Positions 17,577-26,831 of a DNA stretch of 64,000 bases are shown one piece after another. Origin of the DNA: an uncultured Pelagibacteraceae bacterium (GTDB lineage Bacteria > Pseudomonadota > Alphaproteobacteria > Pelagibacterales > Pelagibacteraceae); NCBI GenBank assembly GCA_902566925.1, contig CACFKO010000005.1:1-64000 (forward strand), given 5' to 3'. Position 1 is the first letter of the stretch, and each line of letters opens with the position of its first letter. The notes under the pieces are model-generated. The model searched no databases. It worked only from the letters and a program-made list of their open reading frames with translations, and was not told the origin of the DNA. The position numbers and the translations under genes are program-made.

Positions 17577-17763
17577 GTACATTGCCGGGGTATATGAGGA
17601 ATTCTTTCTCTTAAAGTATCACGGCAATTGGTCATTTATGGAGGCATATAGCCTCCCGATAACAATCCGTAGATGGTTTCTTCAGCGTCTTGTTAAGCAA
17701 GTTGAAAAAGAAAACGAACAAGCTGAAGAAGCAAAGAAAAAGTCAAAGGCTGGTAGGCGTTAA
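17551..17763 (+). CDS. Small baseplate assembly protein, overlapping frame
   Basis: The frame is open from 17548 and gives up to 70 residues with a conserved-looking core (EFFLLKYHGNWSF, then EAYSLPITIRRWF and a Lys-rich helix). It overlaps the gp26-like gene by 26 bases in another frame and has no ATG. The first candidate is TTG at 17551, 17 bases after an AAGGAGGT. The T-run TTTTTTT at 17556-17562 lies in the overlap, so +1 (or -2) frameshifting from the upstream gene is an alternative to an independent start. The role is probably assembly chaperone, in the position of T4 hub-assembly factors. Confidence 0.65.
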   Translation: MTFFGLSNEYIAGVYEEFFLLKYHGNWSFMEAYSLPITIRRWFLQRLVKQVEKENEQAEEAKKKSKAGRR

Positions 17764-17789
17764 ACCCTCCGGTCTTTTTGCTTTGAGAA

Positions 17790-17797
17790 ACTATTTA
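17790..17797 (+). promoter_or_regulatory. Late-type motif ACTATTTA
   Basis: The motif is in the context AACTATTTATATTG. It ends 19 bases before the start at 17817. Confidence 0.56.
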
Positions 17798-17816
17798 TAT
17801 TGAGGAGAACTGTATA

Positions 17817-19019
17817 ATGCTGGATATAAACGGAGATCTCTCAGAGGCAATTGATAACTTGGTGAATGAGCAAGAGCAAGGAACGATGAAATCCCCTGCT
17901 ACTGGTGCTCGCTTTGTTGGAGGCCTCCGAGGACGCACACCAACAGCAGTCGGCCAGCAACGCGCTGCGTTGGGCGCAAACCTAAATAATCTATATGATG
18001 TTTTTGAAGACGATATTATTGAAGAAATATTTGGACTTATCAGGCTCTCTGTCATTGGAACTCAGATAAGTGGAGATGTGGGCCGTCGTTTATCTCCCGC
18101 TTTCTATGGCACCATGTTCCAAGAATTGTTGTCAACAGTAGACCTAGACACACAAACCGGCGAGATAAAAATAAAGAAGCCAGAAGAGTTACAAAACTAT
18201 CTTAAAGACAAGACTGAAGATGTTCTCAAGATAATCAAGACTGGCAAAACTTATAAGAAAGCTGCTAAAGCTGTGACATCACCCGATGATGATCGCGAAT
18301 CCCGAACCTCGCGAGAACTTAGGCGGAACACAATTCGTAGGAGGCTCGGTCTTCCAGACGACGCAGACTTGCCCCGGCGAGCAGAGCCCGAAATGTTTTC
18401 GGCAGTCGGTAAACTTAAACCCGGTCAGGGGCTTCCAAGAGCAACGAGTTTAGCTCAAAATTATGCCAGATATAAAAGACTTGGCGAAGGTCTTATGCCA
18501 AGCGAATTAAGAAGTAAAGATAGAGTTGCTTATGATATAGTTTCAGCTTATTTAAGAAAGAATTTAGATAAAGTCAACAAAGGTGTTCAAAAAGTTATGG
18601 ACCAATTTGTTGAAGAATATTATAAAAAAACGGTTGATTTATTAGATAATGAACTTGAGCGTTTGACTTCACCAGAAGCCATGGCAGCAATCACCGAGGG
18701 TAAATTAGTTCAGACTATTATTGACTTTGATGAACTAAGATCTCAAAAAGTAAATGAAATCTTTTTGAAGCAACTTGGTGGTGTCATTGAACTTATTTTG
18801 GGTGCTATGTTTGATAATCGCCCACTGCCTATAGCCTTTAGAGGAAGAGATAAAGATATAGCAAGATTTGCAGATGCAATTGGTGGAGAGAAAAGATATA
18901 TCGAAGCAGCCAGAAAATATGGTTTAGACCACCCAACAACTTATAAGAACAAAGCTAAACTCAATAACGCCATAAGAAAATTTGAAAAAGACACAGGCAT
19001 TAAGTGGCCATTTAAATAG
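17817..19019 (+). CDS. Unknown tail/baseplate-region protein
   Basis: The 400-residue product is not recognised. It is mostly helical and charged, with a helical segment near 50-85 (LYDVFEDDIIEEIFGLIRLS), a basic stretch near 150-190 and a Lys-rich end. It sits between the gp26-like hub gene and the tape-measure-like gene and has an ACTATTTA motif in front, so a tail assembly or hub role is likely. There are no signal peptide, membrane segments or catalytic motifs. Confidence 0.65.
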   Translation: MLDINGDLSEAIDNLVNEQEQGTMKSPATGARFVGGLRGRTPTAVGQQRAALGANLNNLYDVFEDDIIEEIFGLIRLSVIGTQISGDVGRRLSPAFYGTMFQELLSTVDLDTQTGEIKIKKPEELQNYLKDKTEDVLKIIKTGKTYKKAAKAVTSPDDDRESRTSRELRRNTIRRRLGLPDDADLPRRAEPEMFSAVGKLKPGQGLPRATSLAQNYARYKRLGEGLMPSELRSKDRVAYDIVSAYLRKNLDKVNKGVQKVMDQFVEEYYKKTVDLLDNELERLTSPEAMAAITEGKLVQTIIDFDELRSQKVNEIFLKQLGGVIELILGAMFDNRPLPIAFRGRDKDIARFADAIGGEKRYIEAARKYGLDHPTTYKNKAKLNNAIRKFEKDTGIKWPFK

Positions 19020-19030
19020 GAGGTTACTGA

Positions 19031-20986
19031 ATGTCTACAGAGGAAAACAAGAAAAATCTAGATTTACTAAAAGAGTTGGCAGATCAGCTTGAAAAGAATA
19101 AGCGATCTAGAAAAGAAGAAATAGACAGCCTTGAAGAACAAATTGCTCTTGCTGAAGAATTAAAGGGCTTAGGCGACTCTCTTATTGGTATTGATATAGA
19201 GAGGCTTGAGGTAGAGAAAGAATATCTGCTGTTGAAGACGGAAGAAGACCGCCTAGCTAAGATCCGCGCTGAAGGCAGAGAACAAGAATACCAAGACGGT
19301 ATACGAAAGCTAGCCCAAGACAGAATAGCCCTTGGCATTCGTGAAGATTCCACGGCAGCAACCGATAATCTTCTTAAAATTACTTTAGGAGTTAGCGATG
19401 CGTCCAAACTAATGGGCGAAAGGCTAATGAATCCTACTGCCGCATTCACAGGCATGATGGGATCTCTAAAAAAGTTAAATGTTCAAGCTATAGTCGGGTC
19501 CATCGCACAAAACTCGTTAGAGCTAGCCGTAGCACAAGACCGTGCAGTTGTTAGTTTTCGTGCTGCCACCGGAGCGTCTGGCGAACTAGATGATAATATC
19601 CGTGGTTTGGAGCGTTCTACACTTGAGGCAGGTGTGACAGCAGACGACGCGGCCGAAACAATTCAAAATCTTTTTGTTAATGTAACTGATTTTACTATGA
19701 TGTCTCAACGCCAACAAGAGATACTTGGTGAAACAGTTGCAATACTAGATAAGCTTGGTGTATCAGCAGCAAACTCAACAAAGAACATTCAGTTTGCGAT
19801 AAAAACCCTTGGCATGAGCACTAGCCAAGCGGAAAGACTACAAAGAGAATTGTTTACTTTCGCTCAGGAACTAGGTGTGTCTGCTGATCAGATAGCACAA
19901 GACTTTGGGCAACTAGGTCCACAGATCGCCGCTCTTGGCAGTGAAGGGGTTGGAGCATTTAAAGAGTTGGCCGCCCAAGCCAAGTCAACAGGCATTGCCA
20001 TCGGTGATTTAATACAAATAACTGATCAATTTAATAAGTTTGATTCCGCCGCGCAAGCAGTTGGAAGATTAAATGCTTTGCTTGGTGGTCCTTTCCTTAA
20101 CACGCTGGAACTTGTTAATGAAACTAATCCGGCAAGAAGAATGGAAATATTAAAAGGCGCCTTAGACGACGCTGCCGTATCATTTGATAACATGGATTTC
20201 TTCCAAAGAAAGGCTCTTGCAAGCGCAATGGGTCTTAACGAGGAACAACTGGCTCTATTATCACGCGGCTCTCTTGACAAAATTATGCCCACTCCTAAAT
20301 CAGCCGCAGAGATAGAAGAACTAGCAGCACAAACAGCACAGTTTAATACAATTATGGAAGAATTAGGGCAAATAACAAGAAGTCTTGCTATTTCTTTTGG
20401 TCCGTTCATCGGTTTTCTTAAAGATTTTTTACAGTTTATCCAACCGGCTATCCCCTATATCACTGCCGCAGGCATTGCACTTGCAATAATGACGCTTCCA
20501 TTAAGTAGTACAGCTATTGCGATTAGTGCGGTGATTGCAGGACTACTGGCCTTGACCAGTGCGTTTCACGATTTTAATGTCGGTACTTTTGTTGGATTTT
20601 CTCCATCAACAATGGATTCATTAACAAGCCTAAGACAAGGCTTTGCGGATTTAAAAGACGAGGCTGCTGATACTCCTGAACTGTTTACTAAAATAACAAC
20701 AGAACAATCAATGATGTCTACTAGTGCCACACAAGCAGCTAACGCTTTAAACAGAACAACTGCCGCCGCAACAAATGCTGCTGCCACTGTTGCACCCGCA
20801 GTAACTGTACCCGCAGCGGCCCCAACAGGCCCACCACCAGTTATTAATGTAAACTTAAGTATTGATGGGCAACAGTTCTCAACCGTGGTAAATTCTGTGG
20901 AAGTATCTAAATATAATAGTGGGACCAAAAGCACAATGTATGATTCAATCATATCTATGATTGAACAAGGACTTGTAAAGGGGTAA
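19031..20986 (+). CDS. Tape measure / tail length protein, gp29-like
   Basis: The 651-residue product is largely helical, with a coiled-coil start (residues 1-90). Its hydrophobic stretch (about residues 455-520, IPYITAAGIALAIMTLPL) is typical of tape measure proteins. The rest is Ala/Gln-rich, with an Ala/Thr/Pro-rich C-terminal linker and a final beta segment. T4 gp29 (590 residues) has the same hub and tail-length role. It directly precedes the gp48-like tube cap gene, which supports the assignment. Confidence 0.75.
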   Translation: MSTEENKKNLDLLKELADQLEKNKRSRKEEIDSLEEQIALAEELKGLGDSLIGIDIERLEVEKEYLLLKTEEDRLAKIRAEGREQEYQDGIRKLAQDRIALGIREDSTAATDNLLKITLGVSDASKLMGERLMNPTAAFTGMMGSLKKLNVQAIVGSIAQNSLELAVAQDRAVVSFRAATGASGELDDNIRGLERSTLEAGVTADDAAETIQNLFVNVTDFTMMSQRQQEILGETVAILDKLGVSAANSTKNIQFAIKTLGMSTSQAERLQRELFTFAQELGVSADQIAQDFGQLGPQIAALGSEGVGAFKELAAQAKSTGIAIGDLIQITDQFNKFDSAAQAVGRLNALLGGPFLNTLELVNETNPARRMEILKGALDDAAVSFDNMDFFQRKALASAMGLNEEQLALLSRGSLDKIMPTPKSAAEIEELAAQTAQFNTIMEELGQITRSLAISFGPFIGFLKDFLQFIQPAIPYITAAGIALAIMTLPLSSTAIAISAVIAGLLALTSAFHDFNVGTFVGFSPSTMDSLTSLRQGFADLKDEAADTPELFTKITTEQSMMSTSATQAANALNRTTAAATNAAATVAPAVTVPAAAPTGPPPVINVNLSIDGQQFSTVVNSVEVSKYNSGTKSTMYDSIISMIEQGLVKG

Positions 20987-20989
20987 ACA

Positions 20990-21844
20990 ATGACAACAGC
21001 AGCGCCATTAAAAATCAGACACCTTGCAACTGGATTATCAGCCCAATTTAGCAACTATTTTCTTACTGAGTTTCAAGATACAATTGATTCTACTTATAAC
21101 AAAACTGCAACTTTTGGTAGGATGGACCCACTTGTTACTTTCCAAGGCGCTCAAAGGAAAATAGCATTAGCTATTGAAGTCCACCCTATAGACGATTTAG
21201 ATCGCCAGCGGATTCAGAAAAGGATTAGAGATATGCAAAAAATGCAATATCCTATGTATGAGCAAGCTGGTAACGCTTTAACTATCTCTAGGCCTCCTTT
21301 GGTTGGGGTCACTCTTGGAAATTTGATCAGAGGTGGTGACGGCGCCGAACTTTTGTGCGCTATGGATGGTTTTGCTTTCACGCCTCGTACTGGTTTTACC
21401 CCTGAAGATTCACCATTTATTCGCTTTGGCGCAGGCGCAGGAGGAGAATCTTTGGTTACCACGAGCACCACCACCACCAACGGCTCGTCATACACCACAC
21501 GAACCGGCGAGCTAGATGGCGGAAATGCAACAGAAGTAACTTTTAAGAAGTATTCACTAAGATTTGATCTTATACCTCTTCATCGCTTCCCCATGGGGTT
21601 TTCTATCGGACCAGAAGAAATATCAGACACAGAATTTCAAGGAAGGATAAACCCACCTAGATACTATGGAGGGCAAGCCGCCTCAATTCGTTTTCTTGGC
21701 GGTTTTTACTTTGGTCCCCACACACAAAAAATAGACTCAGCCGCTGAAGATCAGCCACCACCAAATGTTTTTAATACAGCCGGCGAAGATGAAGAAACAA
21801 GTATACATGTTATTGCAGCAGAAAGTTCAATTTTTGATTTGTAA
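20990..21844 (+). CDS. Baseplate tail tube cap, gp48-like
   Basis: The 284-residue product has the pattern of gp48-type tube-baseplate connectors: TFGRMDPLVTFQGAQRKI, in which a GRxDPxxTFQxTxR element is typical, followed by a helix (DDLDRQRIQKRIRDMQKMQYP) and beta strands. T4 gp48 and gp54 sit on the baseplate hub and start the tube. A Ser/Thr-rich insert lies near residues 160-180. It starts four bases after the tape measure stop, consistent with coupled assembly genes. Confidence 0.68.
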   Translation: MTTAAPLKIRHLATGLSAQFSNYFLTEFQDTIDSTYNKTATFGRMDPLVTFQGAQRKIALAIEVHPIDDLDRQRIQKRIRDMQKMQYPMYEQAGNALTISRPPLVGVTLGNLIRGGDGAELLCAMDGFAFTPRTGFTPEDSPFIRFGAGAGGESLVTTSTTTTNGSSYTTRTGELDGGNATEVTFKKYSLRFDLIPLHRFPMGFSIGPEEISDTEFQGRINPPRYYGGQAASIRFLGGFYFGPHTQKIDSAAEDQPPPNVFNTAGEDEETSIHVIAAESSIFDL

Positions 21845-21860
21845 CAGGAGTAAATAACAG

Positions 21861-22205
21861 ATGCCAAGACACGGAACAGAAGATGTCATTGTAAACAGAA
21901 GTGAGTTTTATGAAGAATTCTACGAAGCCAGAGGCCTTGATAGAATAATTCATTATAGATCTCCTGTATTCCCGCCAATGAACTCCAGCGTTGCTAAAGA
22001 TTTTACCTCTGAAAGGTATATCTGGAAGCTTGGAGACAAATATTATAAAGTTGCTGAACAAGCGTATGGAAACCCTAAGTTGTGGTGGGCGATCGCTTGG
22101 TTCAATCAGAAGCCCACAGAAGGCAGTTTAAAACAAGGTGATGTAATTTATATTCCACGACCAGTTGGCAAACTTTTATCGTACATGAACACGGCTGATC
22201 TGTAG
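21861..22205 (+). CDS. Baseplate wedge protein with LysM-like domain, gp53-like
   Basis: The 114-residue product carries a LysM-type element: GDKYYKVAEQAYGNPKLWW, then IAWFNQ and LKQGDVIYIPRP. T4 gp53 is a LysM-like wedge protein that bridges neighbouring wedges, and many contractile tails have a similar small LysM protein. It lacks a signal peptide, so a wall-binding exported role is unlikely. Position between the tube cap and a large baseplate-type protein agrees with a wedge or hub role. Confidence 0.68.
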   Translation: MPRHGTEDVIVNRSEFYEEFYEARGLDRIIHYRSPVFPPMNSSVAKDFTSERYIWKLGDKYYKVAEQAYGNPKLWWAIAWFNQKPTEGSLKQGDVIYIPRPVGKLLSYMNTADL

Positions 22206-22213
22206 GAGTTATT

Positions 22214-25200
22214 ATGAGTGGACCCATTAGCCCAGCCAATTTAACAAGCCATCATGCTACTGTACTCCAAGGCATTCAGGATCAGGTATCTTCAAGTCGT
22301 AACGGAGATTTTTACAATTTAGAGAATTCTGAAGTAGTAGATCCTAAGACCGGTCAAACTTATGGGGAGTTTGTCGCAGAACGCGAAGATAGCATTAGAT
22401 ATAGAGCAGGAGAAAAACTTCCCTTTAACGCCAATAAACCCCACGTTGAGAAGTTTTATGATTTAAACATACAATCTGAGGGTGGCACTCTGGAGACGCC
22501 GAACTATGGCGCAATACTTCAGAACCAACTTGGGCAGTATAATTTTCTTCTTCAACAATGTGCCGAAAACCCACCAAAACCCGGTACTCCCGAAGCTGCT
22601 GCATGCGCTACCGCTAGAACAGAATACGAGGCATTAAAAAGTGCAATTTCATCTCCATCGTTTTCTGATCTGGGTATATATGGAGTTGAAATACCGGGAG
22701 TTGAAACTGGTATCGACGAATTAGGTGAAAAAGGCGCCGCCATTGGTTTAGCAGGAGGCGATTTAGAACTTGAGAACGAAATTATTTCTGGAGAAACTCC
22801 AAAAGATACGGCTGAACGAGCCTTTGCTATAAGAAGTGCCATACAATGTTGGTTGTTATATAACATGGAGTCATTTGCAGATTTCCATAAATCTCTAGTT
22901 GACACAGATCCTACCGATTCATATATTATTGAACCGGGATATACATCAAGTAATTTAAAGCCAGATTCATCCTCTAATTTTAATTATAAGCAAAGAATAT
23001 TGCTGACAAGCGATGAAACAGACGGTGCTTCTTTGCCCTCTAAATTTAGCATGAGGAAAGGCACTAAGGCCTTCAACATTATTCAGCCTCATGAATATGC
23101 TCAACTTATGCCATCAATGAGGATATTTAAAACTTATAAAGACGGGGGCACAGATCAAGTTGTTGAAATGGAATTTACTAACGATACAACACTTGATGGT
23201 ATAGCTAGAGAACTAACTTTAGAGCGACCAATTAATGTTGGTGGCGCAGGTATGCCAGATAGTGTATATACAAGAGGTTCCGAAGTCGGTGTTAAGGCCT
23301 TTGAATGGACATATCTGGGAACAGATCCCTACACAGCTACAAAAGATATCGAAGCTACTTTAACATTGACTGCTCAAAGTTTTGCTGCGCTAGCAAAAAC
23401 ACGATATAGTCAAGTTTTAGGCTCAAAAGATAGAAAAGGATACCGTTATTTAGATTTAATTGTGCAGCCAGAATGTAGTGACGGCAACTATTCTCCTACC
23501 TGTTATGAGATACGGATTGATGTGGGGTATGCCGCACAACACGAGATCTCAACTATAATGTCCGAGGATCTTAAAGATAACATTGAAGCTCAGAAAGATA
23601 TATTGTTTTTAACATTGACAGATCACACAGTCAACATAAACGATGATGGAACCCTTGACTTGGTTGTTAATTACAGAGGCCGTCTTGAAGGTATAATGAA
23701 GAGCAAAAAGATGAATATTCTTTTACCTGCCGGTGGTTATCTCGCTAATGAATTAAAGTTTGAAGTTGAGGGCGAACCCGGTGGCAAGATGTACAATATT
23801 GATCTTGCTGAAAATCTTGTCAAAAAGCTCCGAGCAAAAAAGAATCCAACCAGTGGAGATGAAAGAAGGATTAGTAATTTTGAGACTGCACTAACCAATA
23901 TTAATGTTAGATTTAAGCAAGTTATTCATTCTTACATTATGGGGAGAATGTATGCATCAAATAAAGTGTACGAGTACGAAATACCCCCAGATGATTTAGC
24001 CAAGTTTAAACAGTTTAAAGCTGATCTTTCTGGAAAAGCTGTGCTCCCACCTAATGTTAGCTTCACAGATATTGACGCGAATGTAAAAGTATTGGGAAAA
24101 GCAGACGGCAATATTCCTATTAGAGTAGCTTTGGGGCAAACTAATCAGAGCACAACTGGAGTAGCCAATTCTGAAGATCAAGACGAGGTTGTTGAGAATG
24201 TAGATAGAGCAAACAATGAGATTGATCGTAGACAACTTACGACTCCAAATAAAGCAAAGTTTTTTTATTTAGGCGATTTATTAGGCATTGTTTTGGACCA
24301 TGTTGTGGGCGATAACACAGTTGTTGGAGATATAGTTGTAAAATCTCTACAGGACACCGGCATATTCAAAAGATCTTTATCAGAAGGTATAACAGGGAGA
24401 GTAGGTTCGGCCGAAGACCTCGCAAAACATACAGGTTATGTAAACGCCCAAACATTAAGGAATGCCAAAGAAGTTAGAAAAGCTTTTGAAAATTTTAGAA
24501 TGGTATTGGGAAATTTGGATTTGGACACCTCTAGAACGCCATCCTCTTCAACCCGTTCTAAGGTTAATTTAGCTGATGTTCCAATTTCAATTGACGCATA
24601 TAATACATTTTTTATCAACTCTGTATTGGCTAAGGAGCGGACAAACTATCCATTTTTTGATTTTGTAGATGATTTATTGGTTGAATTTGTTATGGACCCA
24701 ATTACAACTGCATGCTTCGGAGGATTATTTAATATAGATTTTATACCAAGAGTACAAAACTATGCAGTTCCCAATCTTATTGATTCAAAATATTTTGTAG
24801 AAGAGGATCTTACCGCCGCCGGTATCAGGTCTGGTAACTTTGCAATTCAAAAAATTAATTTAAATGAAGCTGATGAGAAAAACCCTGTATTTAATTACGA
24901 TATGTCTTCTAGAAGCATTAAAAAGCTTCATGACTATGTTGTTGTAACTGGTGAGATTAATAATTTTGATAATCTTACTGGTGATGAAGCTGAAGATACA
25001 AAGAACGGAATCCTTCATTTACATTTTGGCAACGCGCTTGGCTTAGTCAAAAAATTTAACTTCTCAAAAACAGATCAAGAATATCTGCCCGAGGCTCGCT
25101 ACGCTGAAGAGGGGAGTTTTATTTTCAACCAATTGGCAAATGTTTACGATGTGACCATTGAAATGATAGGAAACAACTTGTTTAGACCGGGCATGCATCT

Positions 25201-25435
25201 ATACATTAATTCTGAGGCTATTGGTGCTGGAAAAACAAGTGAATTAGTCCAAGACGCAGATGGAGAGATTCTATATCGTTCGTGGTCTAACTTGATGGGG
25301 CTTGGCGGTTACCATTTAGTCACAGAAGTGTCTCATTATGTAGGTCCGGATGGTTTTAATACATCAGTCAAGGCCCGCTGGGTTTCATCAGGTAGATCTA
25401 AGAGTTCAACAATACCAACTGCTGCTGGACCCTAA
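22214..25435 (+). CDS. Large tail/baseplate protein, unknown family
   Basis: At 1073 residues this is one of the largest virion-type products in the window. I recognise no full-length family. The last 80 residues (a lipid-free region with GGYHLVTEVSHYVGPDGF and TSVKARW) resemble the C-terminal part of baseplate hub or late-control proteins. The middle is beta-rich. The gene follows the gp53-like gene by nine bases, so it belongs to the baseplate operon. A hub or wedge protein is the most likely role. Confidence 0.6.
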   Translation: MSGPISPANLTSHHATVLQGIQDQVSSSRNGDFYNLENSEVVDPKTGQTYGEFVAEREDSIRYRAGEKLPFNANKPHVEKFYDLNIQSEGGTLETPNYGAILQNQLGQYNFLLQQCAENPPKPGTPEAAACATARTEYEALKSAISSPSFSDLGIYGVEIPGVETGIDELGEKGAAIGLAGGDLELENEIISGETPKDTAERAFAIRSAIQCWLLYNMESFADFHKSLVDTDPTDSYIIEPGYTSSNLKPDSSSNFNYKQRILLTSDETDGASLPSKFSMRKGTKAFNIIQPHEYAQLMPSMRIFKTYKDGGTDQVVEMEFTNDTTLDGIARELTLERPINVGGAGMPDSVYTRGSEVGVKAFEWTYLGTDPYTATKDIEATLTLTAQSFAALAKTRYSQVLGSKDRKGYRYLDLIVQPECSDGNYSPTCYEIRIDVGYAAQHEISTIMSEDLKDNIEAQKDILFLTLTDHTVNINDDGTLDLVVNYRGRLEGIMKSKKMNILLPAGGYLANELKFEVEGEPGGKMYNIDLAENLVKKLRAKKNPTSGDERRISNFETALTNINVRFKQVIHSYIMGRMYASNKVYEYEIPPDDLAKFKQFKADLSGKAVLPPNVSFTDIDANVKVLGKADGNIPIRVALGQTNQSTTGVANSEDQDEVVENVDRANNEIDRRQLTTPNKAKFFYLGDLLGIVLDHVVGDNTVVGDIVVKSLQDTGIFKRSLSEGITGRVGSAEDLAKHTGYVNAQTLRNAKEVRKAFENFRMVLGNLDLDTSRTPSSSTRSKVNLADVPISIDAYNTFFINSVLAKERTNYPFFDFVDDLLVEFVMDPITTACFGGLFNIDFIPRVQNYAVPNLIDSKYFVEEDLTAAGIRSGNFAIQKINLNEADEKNPVFNYDMSSRSIKKLHDYVVVTGEINNFDNLTGDEAEDTKNGILHLHFGNALGLVKKFNFSKTDQEYLPEARYAEEGSFIFNQLANVYDVTIEMIGNNLFRPGMHLYINSEAIGAGKTSELVQDADGEILYRSWSNLMGLGGYHLVTEVSHYVGPDGFNTSVKARWVSSGRSKSSTIPTAAGP

Positions 25436-25451
25436 TAAACCTTTGTTAGGG

Positions 25452-25459
25452 ACTATTTA
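25452..25459 (+). promoter_or_regulatory. ACTATTTA motif abutting a start codon
   Basis: This copy ends only four bases before the ATG at 25464. If it is a -10 element, the transcript would begin at or after the ATG. It is therefore a test case for the promoter interpretation. Confidence 0.45.
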
Positions 25460-25463
25460 AAGT

Positions 25464-26810
25464 ATGGCTAAAATATACATTTATGGCAATAACGGCTTAA
25501 AAGCCAAAGAGATGTTCACCCAAAGGAACACTTATGATATATTTGCATTGTCTGCTCTGGATAAAGTCCAGAGGCCCCAACTTGAAACAAGGCAAATAAA
25601 AGACTTTATAAAAGATGAAAAAATGCTTATTGGCAGAGTAGATGCGCTTGGCAACCCTATTCTTCTTGATACTGGCTTGCTGAAAAGCTTTATTTCTACA
25701 GTGGGTGGCTCTCAAGGCGCCGCAGCAAATTTTGTTGTTGATTCCTTTGCTGATATGCAGAAAGAATTTAATCACGCTCTTAGGGTGGGCAAGATAGATA
25801 CACAGTCAACCGCGTTGTCGGAATTGAAAGTTAAGAAAGCATACACTGATCCAAAAGATAGTTATTTAAAATATAGAGATACGCAGATTGAAGTGTTTAG
25901 ACGCTTTGTGATGCGTAAAAACAGGATTGATAAAATAAAAGATTTTGATTCCTTTGTCCCGGTGTTTATGGATTTTGTTAACACATCAGCACCTGATTAC
26001 CCACTAACTGAAACGATGTATATATTATCAAAGCGTAACTCAGTTCTAGCATCTGGTCTAGCAGTTGAAATATATGATGGAGACTATGGTGATGATGCTT
26101 CAAAGATAGACTTGTTTTATAACGATATCAATTTTGAATACTTAAAAAATCTTGCATACGGACATGGTTTTGTAATTGATAAACATATACCTTGGAGATT
26201 AATAGCCGATATGAATTCGCCTCAAATGAAGCCGTATATTGGAAATGCCATTGGCCTACCCGGAGATGAATTTGGAGCAAACGCCGCATTATTTTTAATG
26301 TTTAACCAACCGCATTATGATGGAATAAATAGTATTTCTGATTTAATGCTTAAATCATATAATAAAATTGCTAAACTGCGCCCAAGAACAATTAGAAAAA
26401 TGTCATCTGCCACTGCTTCACCTGATTCTTCGACAACCGCGTTTAGAAAATGTGCATCCCGTACAATTATAAACCGAAGACTGGTTTCTTTAAGGGGAAT
26501 ATCTACATATCCAATGTCTTTTTGGCTTGATAAGTATGTTAGAATCCGTAATGCTGAAACAGGCCTAAAGTATGATGAGCCTACAATAAACATTATCGCC
26601 AGAAATGCATTTGATTTAAACAATTCGCTTGACAACTACACCGCGATGAGATATATTGGTACTAAGTTTGATAATGTAGAACATTTTGGTGGCTCTTTAT
26701 TCCACGATATCGTCAGATTAGAGATGCGAGAAGATCCAAACGCAACTGGGAAATCAGTAGATGAAAGGGTGCAACGAAGTGTTCAGTCATCAAACTTTGT
26801 AGTATACTAA
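25464..26810 (+). CDS. Unknown virion-region protein
   Basis: The 448-residue product is unrecognised. It has no signal peptide, membrane segment or catalytic motif. The composition is that of a folded soluble protein with many aromatic residues and a basic patch near 295-345. It closes the structural module and is preceded by an ACTATTTA motif, so it is probably a tail or baseplate component. The start context is weak: no good ribosome binding site is visible, only AGGGAC about 12 bases upstream. Confidence 0.65.
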   Translation: MAKIYIYGNNGLKAKEMFTQRNTYDIFALSALDKVQRPQLETRQIKDFIKDEKMLIGRVDALGNPILLDTGLLKSFISTVGGSQGAAANFVVDSFADMQKEFNHALRVGKIDTQSTALSELKVKKAYTDPKDSYLKYRDTQIEVFRRFVMRKNRIDKIKDFDSFVPVFMDFVNTSAPDYPLTETMYILSKRNSVLASGLAVEIYDGDYGDDASKIDLFYNDINFEYLKNLAYGHGFVIDKHIPWRLIADMNSPQMKPYIGNAIGLPGDEFGANAALFLMFNQPHYDGINSISDLMLKSYNKIAKLRPRTIRKMSSATASPDSSTTAFRKCASRTIINRRLVSLRGISTYPMSFWLDKYVRIRNAETGLKYDEPTINIIARNAFDLNNSLDNYTAMRYIGTKFDNVEHFGGSLFHDIVRLEMREDPNATGKSVDERVQRSVQSSNFVVY

Positions 26811-26831
26811 TTATAGGTCCGTGGGGGACGA

